A stretch of 64,000 nucleotides of DNA from Gloeophyllum trabeum ATCC 11539 (Eukaryota > Basidiomycota > Agaricomycetes > Gloeophyllales > Gloeophyllaceae): assembly GCF_000344685.1 (NCBI RefSeq), contig NW_006920413.1, positions 1,429,717 through 1,493,716 of the forward strand, in the 5' to 3' direction. Position 1 is the first letter of the stretch. Each line of letters opens with the position of its first letter. A program made the translations under genes and the position numbers. A model generated the notes under the pieces. That model was not told where the DNA came from. It searched no databases and saw nothing but the letters and a program-made list of their open reading frames with translations. Shown here one piece after another: positions 47,225-57,010 of the stretch.

Positions 47225-48241
47225 TCAGACCTTCTCGTTGACGTTGTTCGCGCCGAAGGAGATGGGGAAGGTGCCGACGGTGCTGAGGCGCGGGAGGCCC
47301 TGCGGGTCCTCCTTGCTGCGCGGGGGGAGGTACACGTCCGACGCGCTGTTCAGGTACTGCACGCTAGTCAGCTAGGCGATCCAACGGACGGGGGGAAACG
47401 CACGTTGGGCAGGTACGCGTCGGGGTGGAAGGTGGTCGGCGCGGGGGAGGCGGGGATGGTCACGGTGAGTTGCTATGGGGGGGTCGAGTGAGGGGAGACG
47501 AGGGAGAGGGAGAGGGAGGGGAGTGCTTACGATCGTGGGCCGGAAGACGCCCGGGGTCTTGACCGCCCAGACGGGGAGCTGGGTGCCCGACCCGCGGAGG
47601 ACGCGGTCCTCCCTCGCCCAGCCGTTGATCATGCCGTTCACCCTCCTCTGACCCTGTTACAAGTCAGCATATACGAATCGCGGCACGCGGCGTGGGCCCG
47701 GGACGCACGATGAACTTCCAGAGGGCGAGGGGGACGAGGAAGAGGAGGACGAGGCCGGCAAAGACGCCGAAGGTGATCCAGCGGACCTCGACGAGCTTGT
47801 CGACGTCGGTGTCGGCGAAGCCGAAGCGGTCAAAGTGGACGTGGAAGGCGTCGATGAGGACGTGGTAGAGGACGATGGGCACGATGACGATGGAGCTGCG
47901 GAGGGAGGAATGAGGTGTGGCGGCGGGCGGCGGGCGGGGGGAGAGAGAGGGCTTACAGCATGGCGAGCAGCGTCCAGGCGCGCTCGAACCTGGGCTTGTT
48001 GTACTGCGCCGCGACGCGCGAGATGGCGGCGACGCGGATGGCCCAGGTGTCGGCGCTGACGTGGGATTGGAGCTCAAAGGGAACGTGGGTGGGCGCCGGC
48101 TGGGAGGGCGCGAGGTACTGTGAGAGGATTAGAAAGGGCGATGTGCTGAGAGGGGCGCGGGCTTACGACGACGATGCTGTCGGTGGTGCGCTGGGGCTTG
48201 TAGTAGCGCGGGGGCTTGGCAAACAGGTTTCCAAAGGCCAT
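47225..48241 (-). CDS. Conserved fungal two-span membrane protein, function unknown
   Basis: I do not recognise a named family. The ATG at 48241 opens MAFGNLFAKPPRYYKPQRTT. Introns at about 48166-48118, 47955-47898, 47709-47655, 47531-47470 and 47399-47358 have GT..AG ends. The joined protein reads YLAPSQPAPTHVPFELQSHV, RVAAQYNKPRFERAWTLLAM, a first membrane helix SSIVIVPIVLYHVLIDAF, a short loop, a second helix VFAGLVLLFLVPLALWKFI, then GMINGWAREDRVLRG, VWAVKTPGVFRPTIV, PTTFHPDAYLPN and the C-terminal YLNSASDVYLPPRSK with NNVNEKV. The consistent frame over six exons and strong G/C third-position bias show a real gene. The topology suggests both ends are on one side. A hAT-like element sits 129 bp upstream of the start. 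Confidence 0.7.
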
Positions 48242-48362
48242 GCTGGGCTAGAAAGCAGTCTTTCGCAGAAAGGACTCGGCGCGTCAAGCGGGAATGAAAG
48301 AAAGAATAAAAGTCGAGCCAGTCGACAGCGCAGGAGGTGGTGGTTGGGAGCAGAGAGACAGC

Positions 48363-48370
48363 GATCGCAT
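48363..48370. repeat. Left 8-bp target-site duplication of the hAT-like element
   Basis: GATCGCAT lies directly before the left inverted repeat and recurs exactly at 49832-49839. Confidence 0.85.
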
Positions 48371-48476
48371 TAGTGTAAGGGGTAATAGGTCGGAGCCTTA
48401 CTTCACCGAGTAAATTAACAGTCGCGGTCTGGGGGGGCTAATTTACCCTGCGTAATTCACGGTTAATTAACCAGAG
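48371..48476 (+). repeat. Left terminal inverted repeat region
   Basis: The first 19 bases match the right end with one mismatch. Further inside, GAGTAAATTAACAG, GTAATTCACGG and TTAATTAACCAGAG have counterparts in the same order on the right end. Confidence 0.75.
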
Positions 48477-48514
48477 CGGGTACGGGGCAAAGCCCCGGGC
48501 TAAAGAGCTATTTG

Positions 48515-48848
48515 GCGTCAATTAACGCACGAATTAGGTATATTTTACCGGGAAATCAACCGTCAAATAGATCATTTCGGTATGCTACCACTTATCCCAT
48601 TCCAGCGGCGTGTCATCCATAACCGCATCATCCGACACATCTCTATCGCTGTCCACGGTCTCTATGGAGGGGCCCTGTGGAGTGTCAGAGAGGACATCGT
48701 GCAGGCGCGACAAAAAAAGGCCACTAGAAATTGGCCGAAGCTTTTAGTTACCGGTCGGGCAGCCACAGGCCTGCTATAGCTATACCGACACATTTCTCAA
48801 TGAAGTACATATAGCGTATGGGTAGTCTAATGTAAGAGCGTACAGACA
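48515..48848 (+). repeat. Gap-flanking repeat, copy 1 (334 bp)
   Basis: Begins GCGTCAATTAACGC and stops exactly where the N run begins. It is identical to 49307-49639 except for one extra T in a TTTT run near 48544. The two 65-codon frames inside the copies are identical for this reason and are not treated as genes. Confidence 0.9.
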
Positions 48849-49306
48849 NNNNNNNNNNNNNNNNNNNNNNNNNNNNNNNNNNNNNNNNNNNNNNNNNNNN
48901 NNNNNNNNNNNNNNNNNNNNNNNNNNNNNNNNNNNNNNNNNNNNNNNNNNNNNNNNNNNNNNNNNNNNNNNNNNNNNNNNNNNNNNNNNNNNNNNNNNNN
49001 NNNNNNNNNNNNNNNNNNNNNNNNNNNNNNNNNNNNNNNNNNNNNNNNNNNNNNNNNNNNNNNNNNNNNNNNNNNNNNNNNNNNNNNNNNNNNNNNNNNN
49101 NNNNNNNNNNNNNNNNNNNNNNNNNNNNNNNNNNNNNNNNNNNNNNNNNNNNNNNNNNNNNNNNNNNNNNNNNNNNNNNNNNNNNNNNNNNNNNNNNNNN
49201 NNNNNNNNNNNNNNNNNNNNNNNNNNNNNNNNNNNNNNNNNNNNNNNNNNNNNNNNNNNNNNNNNNNNNNNNNNNNNNNNNNNNNNNNNNNNNNNNNNNN
49301 NNNNNN
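48849..49306. other. Assembly gap of 458 N
   Basis: A run of unknown bases, flanked directly by two nearly identical 333/334-bp sequences. This suggests that the real gap size may be zero or negative. Confidence 0.97.
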
Positions 49307-49639
49307 GCGTCAATTAACGCACGAATTAGGTATATTTACCGGGAAATCAACCGTCAAATAGATCATTTCGGTATGCTACCACTTATCCCATTCCAGCGGC
49401 GTGTCATCCATAACCGCATCATCCGACACATCTCTATCGCTGTCCACGGTCTCTATGGAGGGGCCCTGTGGAGTGTCAGAGAGGACATCGTGCAGGCGCG
49501 ACAAAAAAAGGCCACTAGAAATTGGCCGAAGCTTTTAGTTACCGGTCGGGCAGCCACAGGCCTGCTATAGCTATACCGACACATTTCTCAATGAAGTACA
49601 TATAGCGTATGGGTAGTCTAATGTAAGAGCGTACAGACA
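49307..49639 (+). repeat. Gap-flanking repeat, copy 2 (333 bp)
   Basis: Starts at the first base after the N run and repeats copy 1 base for base but for one T. Confidence 0.9.
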
Positions 49640-49755
49640 TAACTGCAGTAGGCACAGGGAGGCGCTAGGGATACAGACAGGACAAGGGGACCTCTTCTCC
49701 GAGGTTTACCCTATTTCACCCTGATTCACCGGGTGAATCTCAGGTTCGCCACAAC

Positions 49756-49831
49756 CTCTGGTTAATTTACGGTGAATTACAGCCTGTTAATTAACTCGGT
49801 TAATTACCGCCGCCTATTACCCCGTACACTA
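49756..49831 (-). repeat. Right terminal inverted repeat region
   Basis: Reverse-complement counterpart of the left end, more compact (76 bp against 106 bp), with TTAATTAAC motifs spaced about 20 bp apart. Confidence 0.75.
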
Positions 49832-49839
49832 GATCGCAT
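49832..49839. repeat. Right 8-bp target-site duplication of the hAT-like element
   Basis: GATCGCAT directly follows the element end ACACTA and equals the left copy at 48363-48370. Confidence 0.85.
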
Positions 49840-50060
49840 GGATGACTTTGGCAGAGCACGCCGCAGCAACGACCTGCCAACGTTACGCGCAGGAATAGCC
49901 ACCCGATCTAGATCGGGCTACCGGAGGTGGCGGTGCACTGCGGGAGGCCACACTGCGTTTGCCACAGATAGCTGCCTTTATTCCCCGGAATTCACCCGGC
50001 AATGCGTTCCCCCATCCCCAGATAAGCTCGCCTTTCACGTTCCCTCTCGTTATTGCAAAC

Positions 50061-51560
50061 ATGCCCCGCACCGTCCTCGTTGGTTTCGGCGTCGACGTCG
50101 ACGCTGTGGCCGGATGGTATGCTTCCAACGCTCAGACTGCCTGTCATCTCTGAGCCCCCTGCAGGCTCGGGTCCTATGGCGGCCAAGACTCGCCGAGCGA
50201 CGTCTCCAGGGTTCGTCTCTCATCGCTTTCACTTGCACACACACGTAACCTCGCTGCGCCAGGGCATCTACGCCGGCGAAGTAGGCGTCCCCCGCCTCCT
50301 CAAGCTCTTTGCAAAGTACAACATCAAGACCACCTGGTTCATCCCTGGTGCGCAACTCCTCACACTCCCGCTCTTCCGTTCATCCAATCGCAGGTCTCTG
50401 GAAATGCTAGGACATAGCCTGGAAACCTTTCCCGAGCAAATGGCCGCCGTGCGCGACGCTGGCCACGAAATGTCAGTCCCCCCTCCGCAGCCATCCCCCG
50501 TCGCCGTCTGAAATACCCCGACTGCGCACAGCGGGCTCCACGGGTACTCTCACGAAGTCCGTCCCCCACACCCACACGCCCTTCACACCTAACAATACCC
50601 CTTCACCCCAGAACCCCGTATCGATGACGATCGACCAGCAGCGCGACATCCTCGACCACACGCACGCCCTGCTCACCGCCTTCAACCACGGCGTCCCGCC
50701 CAGGGGGAGCGTCGCGCCGTGGTGGGAGACGAGCAGGGAGGGCACCGAGTTGTTGCTGGAGAAGGGGATCGAGTATGGTTCGTGGCCCCTCCCTGCCGTG
50801 CCCCCTCCATTCTCGCGCCAAACTGACGTGGGTTGGCGCAGATCATTCGAATATGGCGCACGAGTACGCGTTCCCCCCCCCTCCCCCCTTCTGCTGCGGT
50901 GGCGATGCTGAATGGACCGTGCAGCTCGCAGGCGTACTACCTCCGCGACGAGGACACCTGGACCAAGATCGACTACAACGCGCGCGCGCACACCTGGATG
51001 AAGCCCCTCCAGCGCGGGAACGAGACCGGCGTCGTCGAGATCCCGGGCAACTGGTGCGCACCCTGCCTCCGCCCCTCTCGCACCTGCTCAACCCCCCCCC
51101 CCCCATCCTCAGGTACCTAGATGACTTGCCGCCCATGATGTACGCGCCCTTGACCTGCTCTGTCTGATTCTCGCTGTGACCCCGGGGCGCAGGTTCATCA
51201 AGTCCGCGCCCAACTCGCACGGCTGGGTCAACACGCGCGACGTCGAGGACCTCTGGAAGGACTATTTCTCGTACCTCTACCGCGAGGAGGAGAATTTTAT
51301 ATTCCCGATCACGATCCACCCGGACGTCAGCGGGTGAGCGTCTCCCCCCTCCCTCCTTCCTCCCCTTCCCTCCCCCTCCGAGACTCACCGGCCGACCACG
51401 CAGCCGCCCGCACGTCCTGATGATGCTCGAGCGCTTCATCGAGTGGGTCAACACGCACGCCGACGTGCGCTGGGTCAAGATGCACGAGATGGCGGACGAG
51501 TTCCGCGCGCGCGTCAAGCCCGCCGCGGGGGCGAGGATGCCGAGGGGGGTGGAGGCGTAA
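50061..51560 (+). CDS. CE4 polysaccharide deacetylase (HpPgdA-like)
   Basis: This is a NodB-fold carbohydrate esterase 4 protein of the subgroup that includes Helicobacter PgdA and related amidohydrolases. The ATG at 50061 opens [19 protein letters not shown], carrying the first metal and catalytic Asp pair (D-V-D). Exons then encode [20 protein letters not shown] sequence and [40 protein letters not shown] follows, then, after an intron, the zinc motif [11 protein letters not shown] (H-x3-H). Later blocks are [77 protein letters not shown] and [17 protein letters not shown]. It ends [13 protein letters not shown] at 51558-51560. There is no signal peptide, which argues for an intracellular enzyme. 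One intron contains a 13-C run (51092-51104). The substrate is not known. Confidence 0.82.
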
Positions 51561-51895
51561 GGGGCGTAAGGGGCGGAAGGAGAAGTGTGAGATTGTTTGT
51601 ATTGGCAGGGTTGTATGTAGGGACGAAAGTGTTTGATCAGAGTCTGAAGCGGCGCATCTCCGGGGGTGGTGTTCTATCTCTCGGTTACATGATAGTGTGT
51701 ACGATACATTCGCCGGTCGCTCGGGATGCTCACCAGACCTTTGTGCGAGGTGAATCCGAGGATGGGCTTGCCCTGAGATCGGCTGGAGGAAAGGACGCTT
51801 TGCTGCACAGAAGGGACTATCAGCATCATCGGCGTTCAGGGTAGAGGCTACTGTATCATGCTCACCAGCATCAATAGCCGAGATGGGGGCCACTA
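51561..51895. other. Convergent intergenic region
   Basis: These 335 bases lie between the converging deacetylase and PRKRIP1 genes. No further feature was identified. Confidence 0.45.
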
Positions 51896-52686
51896 CTAGT
51901 CCTCTTCGATGATGGTAATTTTATGACCCTCCGTGACGGGCACAGGCGCCGGAGCCTCCTCCTTCCCCTCCTGCTCCCCGCCCTCCGGCTGCGGTCCAGC
52001 CTCCTCGTCACCCTCCCCGACCTCCCCGCCCTCCTCGTCGCTATCATCTTCTCCCGGTCTCTTAAACACCAATTCCTTTCCGCCGAGCAGCCTCCGCTTC
52101 TTGAGCGGCGCGCCGTCGTCGTCCCGCGTCCTCGCAGCGCCCTGCGAGTCGTCCCCCTGCGCGTCCTTGTCGGCCGAGTGCTTGGCCTTTGCTTTCTCCT
52201 TCTTCTTCAGCCGCTTCGCGCGGTTCTTGGCCGTCTTCGCCTCCGCCTGCTCCTCCCACTCGCGTTTCCTGCGCTCAAACTCCGCCGTCTCTTGCTCCTA
52301 CACACCAGCTCAGTCCCAAGCCCCGAGTAGCCCCGCAGCGATGATCCCCTCACCTTGCGATTCTGCTCCTCCATCATCTTGAGCCGCTCGTACTCGCGCC
52401 GCCGCGCGGCCTTGTAGACGTGGAACTCGCCGCTGCCCGCGCCGGCGCTGCTCCCCTGCACGTTCTTCATCATCTCGCGCGCCGGCCGGATCGTCTTCTC
52501 CTTCGGCGGCGGCGGGATGTACGCGGGCTTGGCCGGGTCCTTGAGCAGCTTCTCGAGCTGCGTGCGCTGGCGGTCCAGCGGGGTCTGCGCATGCCGCGGC
52601 GCGGTGGAGGAGGACGGGCCGGGCGAGGGCGAGGGCGAGGGCGACGCGCCTTTGGGGAGCGGCGACGGCGACGCGGCGGGGGTCAT
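51896..52686 (-). CDS. PRKRIP1: PRKR-interacting protein 1 homologue (DUF1168)
   Basis: PRKRIP1 is a small nuclear, basic, helical protein found in post-branching spliceosomes. The ATG at 52686 opens a Ser/Pro-rich leader. The conserved core reads DRQRTQLEKLLKDPAKPAYI, PPPPKEKTIRPAREMMKNV, QGSSAGAGSGEFHVYK and RRREYERLKMMEEQNRK. One intron (about 52352-52296) joins it to EQETAEFERRKREWEEQAEA. The long charged helix continues with KTAKNRAKRLKKKEKAKAK. The C-terminus is acidic (EDDSDEEGGEVGEGDEE) and ends VTEGHKITIIEED, TAG at 51898-51896. The order core, basic helix, acidic tail is that of the family. The leader is longer than in animals. Confidence 0.88.
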
Positions 52687-52805
52687 GGCGGTGGATGCTG
52701 AAAGGACTCTCGCAGAGGTGGGATGCGTTTGGCCACGAGTACCATAATAGGAAGGAAGCACACCAAATACGGACATCCTCCTCTTTTCCTCCCGTCTCCT
52801 GCAAC

Positions 52806-54345
52806 ATGGACTCGGACAACGAAACGATTTCCCTTCACTCAGACACAGGCTCTGCGCAGGATAGCGAAATAGAGGCCCTGACTTTGCTGGGCGGGACTCT
52901 AATCCAGCGCATCCTCGACCGCAGGCCGTACCATGAGATCGAGGCCCTGATTGACTCTGGCGCGCCGCTGTGGTACCAAGACGAGGAGGAAGGAACGAGT
53001 GCGCTGCATGCAGCAGCGTACACCGAGAACGAACATTGGATCCGTGCGCTGATCGAGAACGGCGCGACTTGGAATCTCGGTGTGTGCGCCACTGCTGCTT
53101 TGTGCCGCGGGCAGGGATTGATTCCTTTTCAAAGTCGATAAACTGGGCAATACGGCTGGCGACATTGCCCTGTCCTTCAATAACGCTGCGTGCTACGAGC
53201 TCATCCGTGACGCCGGCATTCGCTCAGGTACTTGATCGCCGACTTCTGCCCCTTCTCGCAGATAAAATCCATACGCCTCCTAGAACTCCTCCTCGCGCAC
53301 CTGTCATCCAACTCTTCGCTCGAGAGCTCGGGATCCACGCTCCTGTTGAAAGCTGCCGACTCTTCGGCCACCGGGTCTACATCCGCGTTCCTCGCATCGC
53401 CGCTAGAATTCAAGACCGACGAGCATGGCCAGGAAATATGTATAGTCACCGTTGAGAAGGAAGATGGCGGAATGGAGGAGGTCGGGGTCATGATGGGGTG
53501 GGAGACGCCGATCAGTAAGTGCCCCCTTCCCATGCTCGCACAACACGCGAGGGCTGATGAGAGGTAGCAAGTGCACGAAACCGTGGAACGCTTATGCCGT
53601 GACCACCCAAAGCTGGATAGCGGCCTTTGCATCCTGAACGTCGGATTTGGGCTGGGTATAGTACGTGCTCTTTGTATCATGACGTGAACCAGCCTCTGAT
53701 GTAGGCGTTGCCTCCTCGCAGATCGACGACCTCTTCCAATCCCTCCCGACACAGCCTGCCCAGCATGTCATCATCGAACCGCATCCCTCCGTCATCGCAC
53801 ACATGAAAGCGAAAGGGTGGGTCGCGAAACCAGGAGTCCGTGTCCTCGAAGGAACGTGGCAAGATAAGCTAGAAGAAATCATCAGTGCAGGCGAAAAATT
53901 TGATGTGGTCTATACAGATACCTTCAGCGAAGACTATGCTGGTAAGAAAATATCTGATTTCTGCTTGAGAATGACGATCGCGATGATGTCCCCAGAACTC
54001 CATAAATTCTTCAAAGCCCTCCCTTCCCTCCTCGCAGACAAACATTCCCGTTTTAGCTTCTTCAACGGGCTAGGAGCAACGAGTGCGTCCTTAGATCAGT
54101 GCACCCGGTTTGCGGCACAACTTACCCTCCTTTGTACCACAGATCCGACCATCTACGATACGTACACTCACGTCTCCTCGCTGCACCTATCTCAAGTTGG
54201 TCTGAGCATCCCAGACGAGGCTTGGTACGATGTAGATTTGTATGACGGTCATGACCAGGAGAAGTGGGGAAAGACGAGGAAATACTGGAGCGAGAAAGTG
54301 AGGTTCTACCGGGGCTGTATAGCAAGGCTGGCCGGTAAACCATGA
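52806..54345 (+). CDS. RMT2: Protein arginine N-methyltransferase RMT2
   Basis: RMT2 methylates the delta nitrogen of an arginine in ribosomal protein Rpl12 in fungi. The ATG at 52806 opens MDSDNETISLHSDTGSAQDS. Two ankyrin-like units follow: HEIEALIDSGAPLWYQDEEE with SALHAAAYTENEHWIRALIE, then, after an intron, VDKLGNTAGDIALSFNN-like sequence. Exon joins lead to LLLAHLSSNSS and VGVMMGWETPI. The SAM-binding domain has CILNVGFGLGI (motif I), HVIIEPHPSVIAHMKAKGW, VRVLEGTWQDKLEEIISAGE and FDVVYTDTFSEDYA. The C-terminal exons are ELHKFFKALPSLLADKHSRF, SFFNGLGATSASL, then VSSLHLSQVGLSIPDEAWYD and WSEKVRFYRGCIARLAGKP. About seven short introns. Complete and intact. Its start is 120 bp from the divergent PRKRIP1 start, so the promoter is shared. 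Confidence 0.88.
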
Positions 54346-54593
54346 AAAGACCAACGAGTCCATCGACATAGTTCTGTCGCCTGGTGGTGGCAACCGAGGG
54401 TGGCTCCTCATGCAAAGATATTATCGACTATCTACTAGATAACAGCGTGGGTTCTACATGAGTTACTACCGATGATGCATGCATGCCATGTGGAGTCAGA
54501 ACGAGTAAGTGCGGCCATGGTGTGGCGACGGTGAGACTAATGATACAAACCCGAGTGACGGAGATCCCGAACCACGGAACAGAGAATACCGAA

Positions 54594-55659
54594 TCAAACC
54601 ACTGCAGCGGATGGTCAGTGACAAAAAAATTGTAAGATCGCAAGTCAACATACGGAGGACAGCATTGATACAGCCGTCGTTCTCTGGATTGTTTGTGATC
54701 TGCGCATACTTCCCAAATACCACCTTGCCGCCCGTGGTCACCATACCCAGCTCCGACACGTTCACCTCGATAACCGTGCCTTTTGTTAGAACGCCGAGTT
54801 GGGTATACATTGGTGACTGGGGATTCTTTTTGACTCCAAGGATCTGCAGTTGGAAAGTAGCTTTGAGGTCGGCTGCAAGCGGGCAACGAGTGTGAATAAT
54901 TGTACACGGGGAAGGGCAGCACGAGCGACGTACGATGTGTAACATTGGCCTTCTTGTACCGCAGGGCCATCGGTCTGATGAACCTCTCCATCTTCACGGG
55001 TTTCCTCGTGAAGCCCTCGCCCACGAACGTCGCCTTCGTCACCATCCGCTTCCAGCTCTTCCCCTTGCTCTTCCCCGTCTTCACGACCTTGAACATCTCG
55101 TCCTCGGCAATGCCGCGCACCTTCGGCAGCGGCACCGCGTACTTCGCCGCCTTGTCCTTCCGCTTCTGCTTGATCGCGGTGGAAAGAGCCTTGGCGTCGG
55201 CCTGCTTCTCGCGGTCGAGGAGGTACGTGGGGAGGGCGTCGGTGGGTGCGGAGGAGGTTGTGGGGGTTTTCGTGGCGCGGGCGTCGTGCGCCTTGAGGGT
55301 CTTGCGCATGGAGACCTTTTCAGCGTGTCGTCTGGCATGGAGCAGTTTGGCCTTCAGACCGAACATCTTCTGGGCCACGGAAGAGGAGTGGTGAGCTGCA
55401 CGGGCCTCACGCTTCCGCCTAACAACCTATCAGCAACCTGATAGAGGCTGAGCGAGCGATGGAAAATACCCACTTCCGCTCGTAGTAGTCTAACCGTCGC
55501 CCATGGCGTTTGATGTGCTCTTCGATATACTCGTTCTGTTTCACCGGTTGTCAACACCGAGGTATTCTCATCCAACGCCTTGTGAAGCTTACCTGGGGCT
55601 ATATAACGAAAATGTCGTCAATAAAATGTGCAAATACAAGTGTGCTGAGAGCTTACCAT
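54594..55659 (-). CDS. NSA2: Ribosome biogenesis protein NSA2
   Basis: NSA2 is a nucleolar 60S assembly factor needed for 27S pre-rRNA processing. The expected N-terminus [20 protein letters not shown] is obtained only if exon 1 is the ATG alone (55659-55657), exon 2 is the 6-nt CCCCAG (55598-55593) and exon 3 starts at 55535. Later exons give [92 protein letters not shown] and, after an intron, [40 protein letters not shown] and [19 protein letters not shown] follow. The last intron (about 54651-54604) joins AVL to LV, with TGA at 54596-54594. The total is about 260 residues, the normal length. Motifs are the most conserved in the window. Confidence 0.9.
55593..55598 (-). other. NSA2: 6-nt coding micro-exon of NSA2
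   Basis: CCCCAG codes for Pro-Gln. It is bounded by an acceptor AG (55600-55599) and a donor GTAAGC (55592-55587). The introns around it are 58 nt (55656-55599) and 57 nt (55592-55536), normal for this genome. Confidence 0.8.
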
Positions 55660-55815
55660 GGCGGTCCGATTGGGAGAACGAAAGAAGGAAAGGACAAACA
55701 GAGGAAAACAACGCCTGCAATGATGTACACGTCCGCCACGACACGGTCACGTCCCTGTGCAGGCTGTTGGGCGCAGCATACAAAGCCCATTCTCTATCTC
55801 TCGTTTCGGCTCTAG

Positions 55816-56798
<983 letters not shown>

Positions 56799-57010
56799 GG
56801 CCACCTTCTCCATGTGCCAAAAATTGATTATCCTGACGAACTCTGTACTATCTATCGTTAAATCCACGCAGGCTTCAAGCTATTCGCGTAAGGAAGGCTC
56901 ATACATGCAGGTGAAGAGTCACCTGTGATCCCCTAACCCGGTGCAATTACCCTTGCTATTTACGAATTATACTATGTAGGATATATGGTACAGCGTCCAA
57001 TATAGATACA

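Larger units (their letters stand above)
48371..49831. mobile_element. Non-autonomous hAT-like DNA transposon (contains an assembly gap)
   Basis: The element starts TAGTGTAAGGGGTAATAGG at 48371. Its right end, read on the other strand from 49831, is TAGTGTACGGGGTAATAGG: 18 of 19 bases agree. The inverted similarity continues inward to about 48476 on the left and 49756 on the right, through repeated TAATTAAC-like motifs and a shared CCAGAG end. Exact 8-bp duplications flank both ends. A T-A-G-T-G start with 8-bp duplications is the signature of the hAT superfamily. No transposase frame is present. The apparent length of 1,461 bp includes 458 N and a probable artificial duplication; merged, the element would be about 670 bp. 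It lies between two divergent genes, in the promoter region of the membrane protein and the deacetylase. Confidence 0.82.

Noticed and set aside
48582..48779. 65-codon frame beginning MLPLIPFQRRV, repeated identically at 49373-49570
   Set aside because: Both lie in the duplicated gap-flanking sequence inside the transposon; identity comes from the probable false duplication, and no transposase motif is present.
54428..55378. Unspliced read-through of NSA2 to 54428
   Set aside because: It crosses introns near 54940 and 54650; the spliced form gives the conserved C-terminus and stops at 54594.
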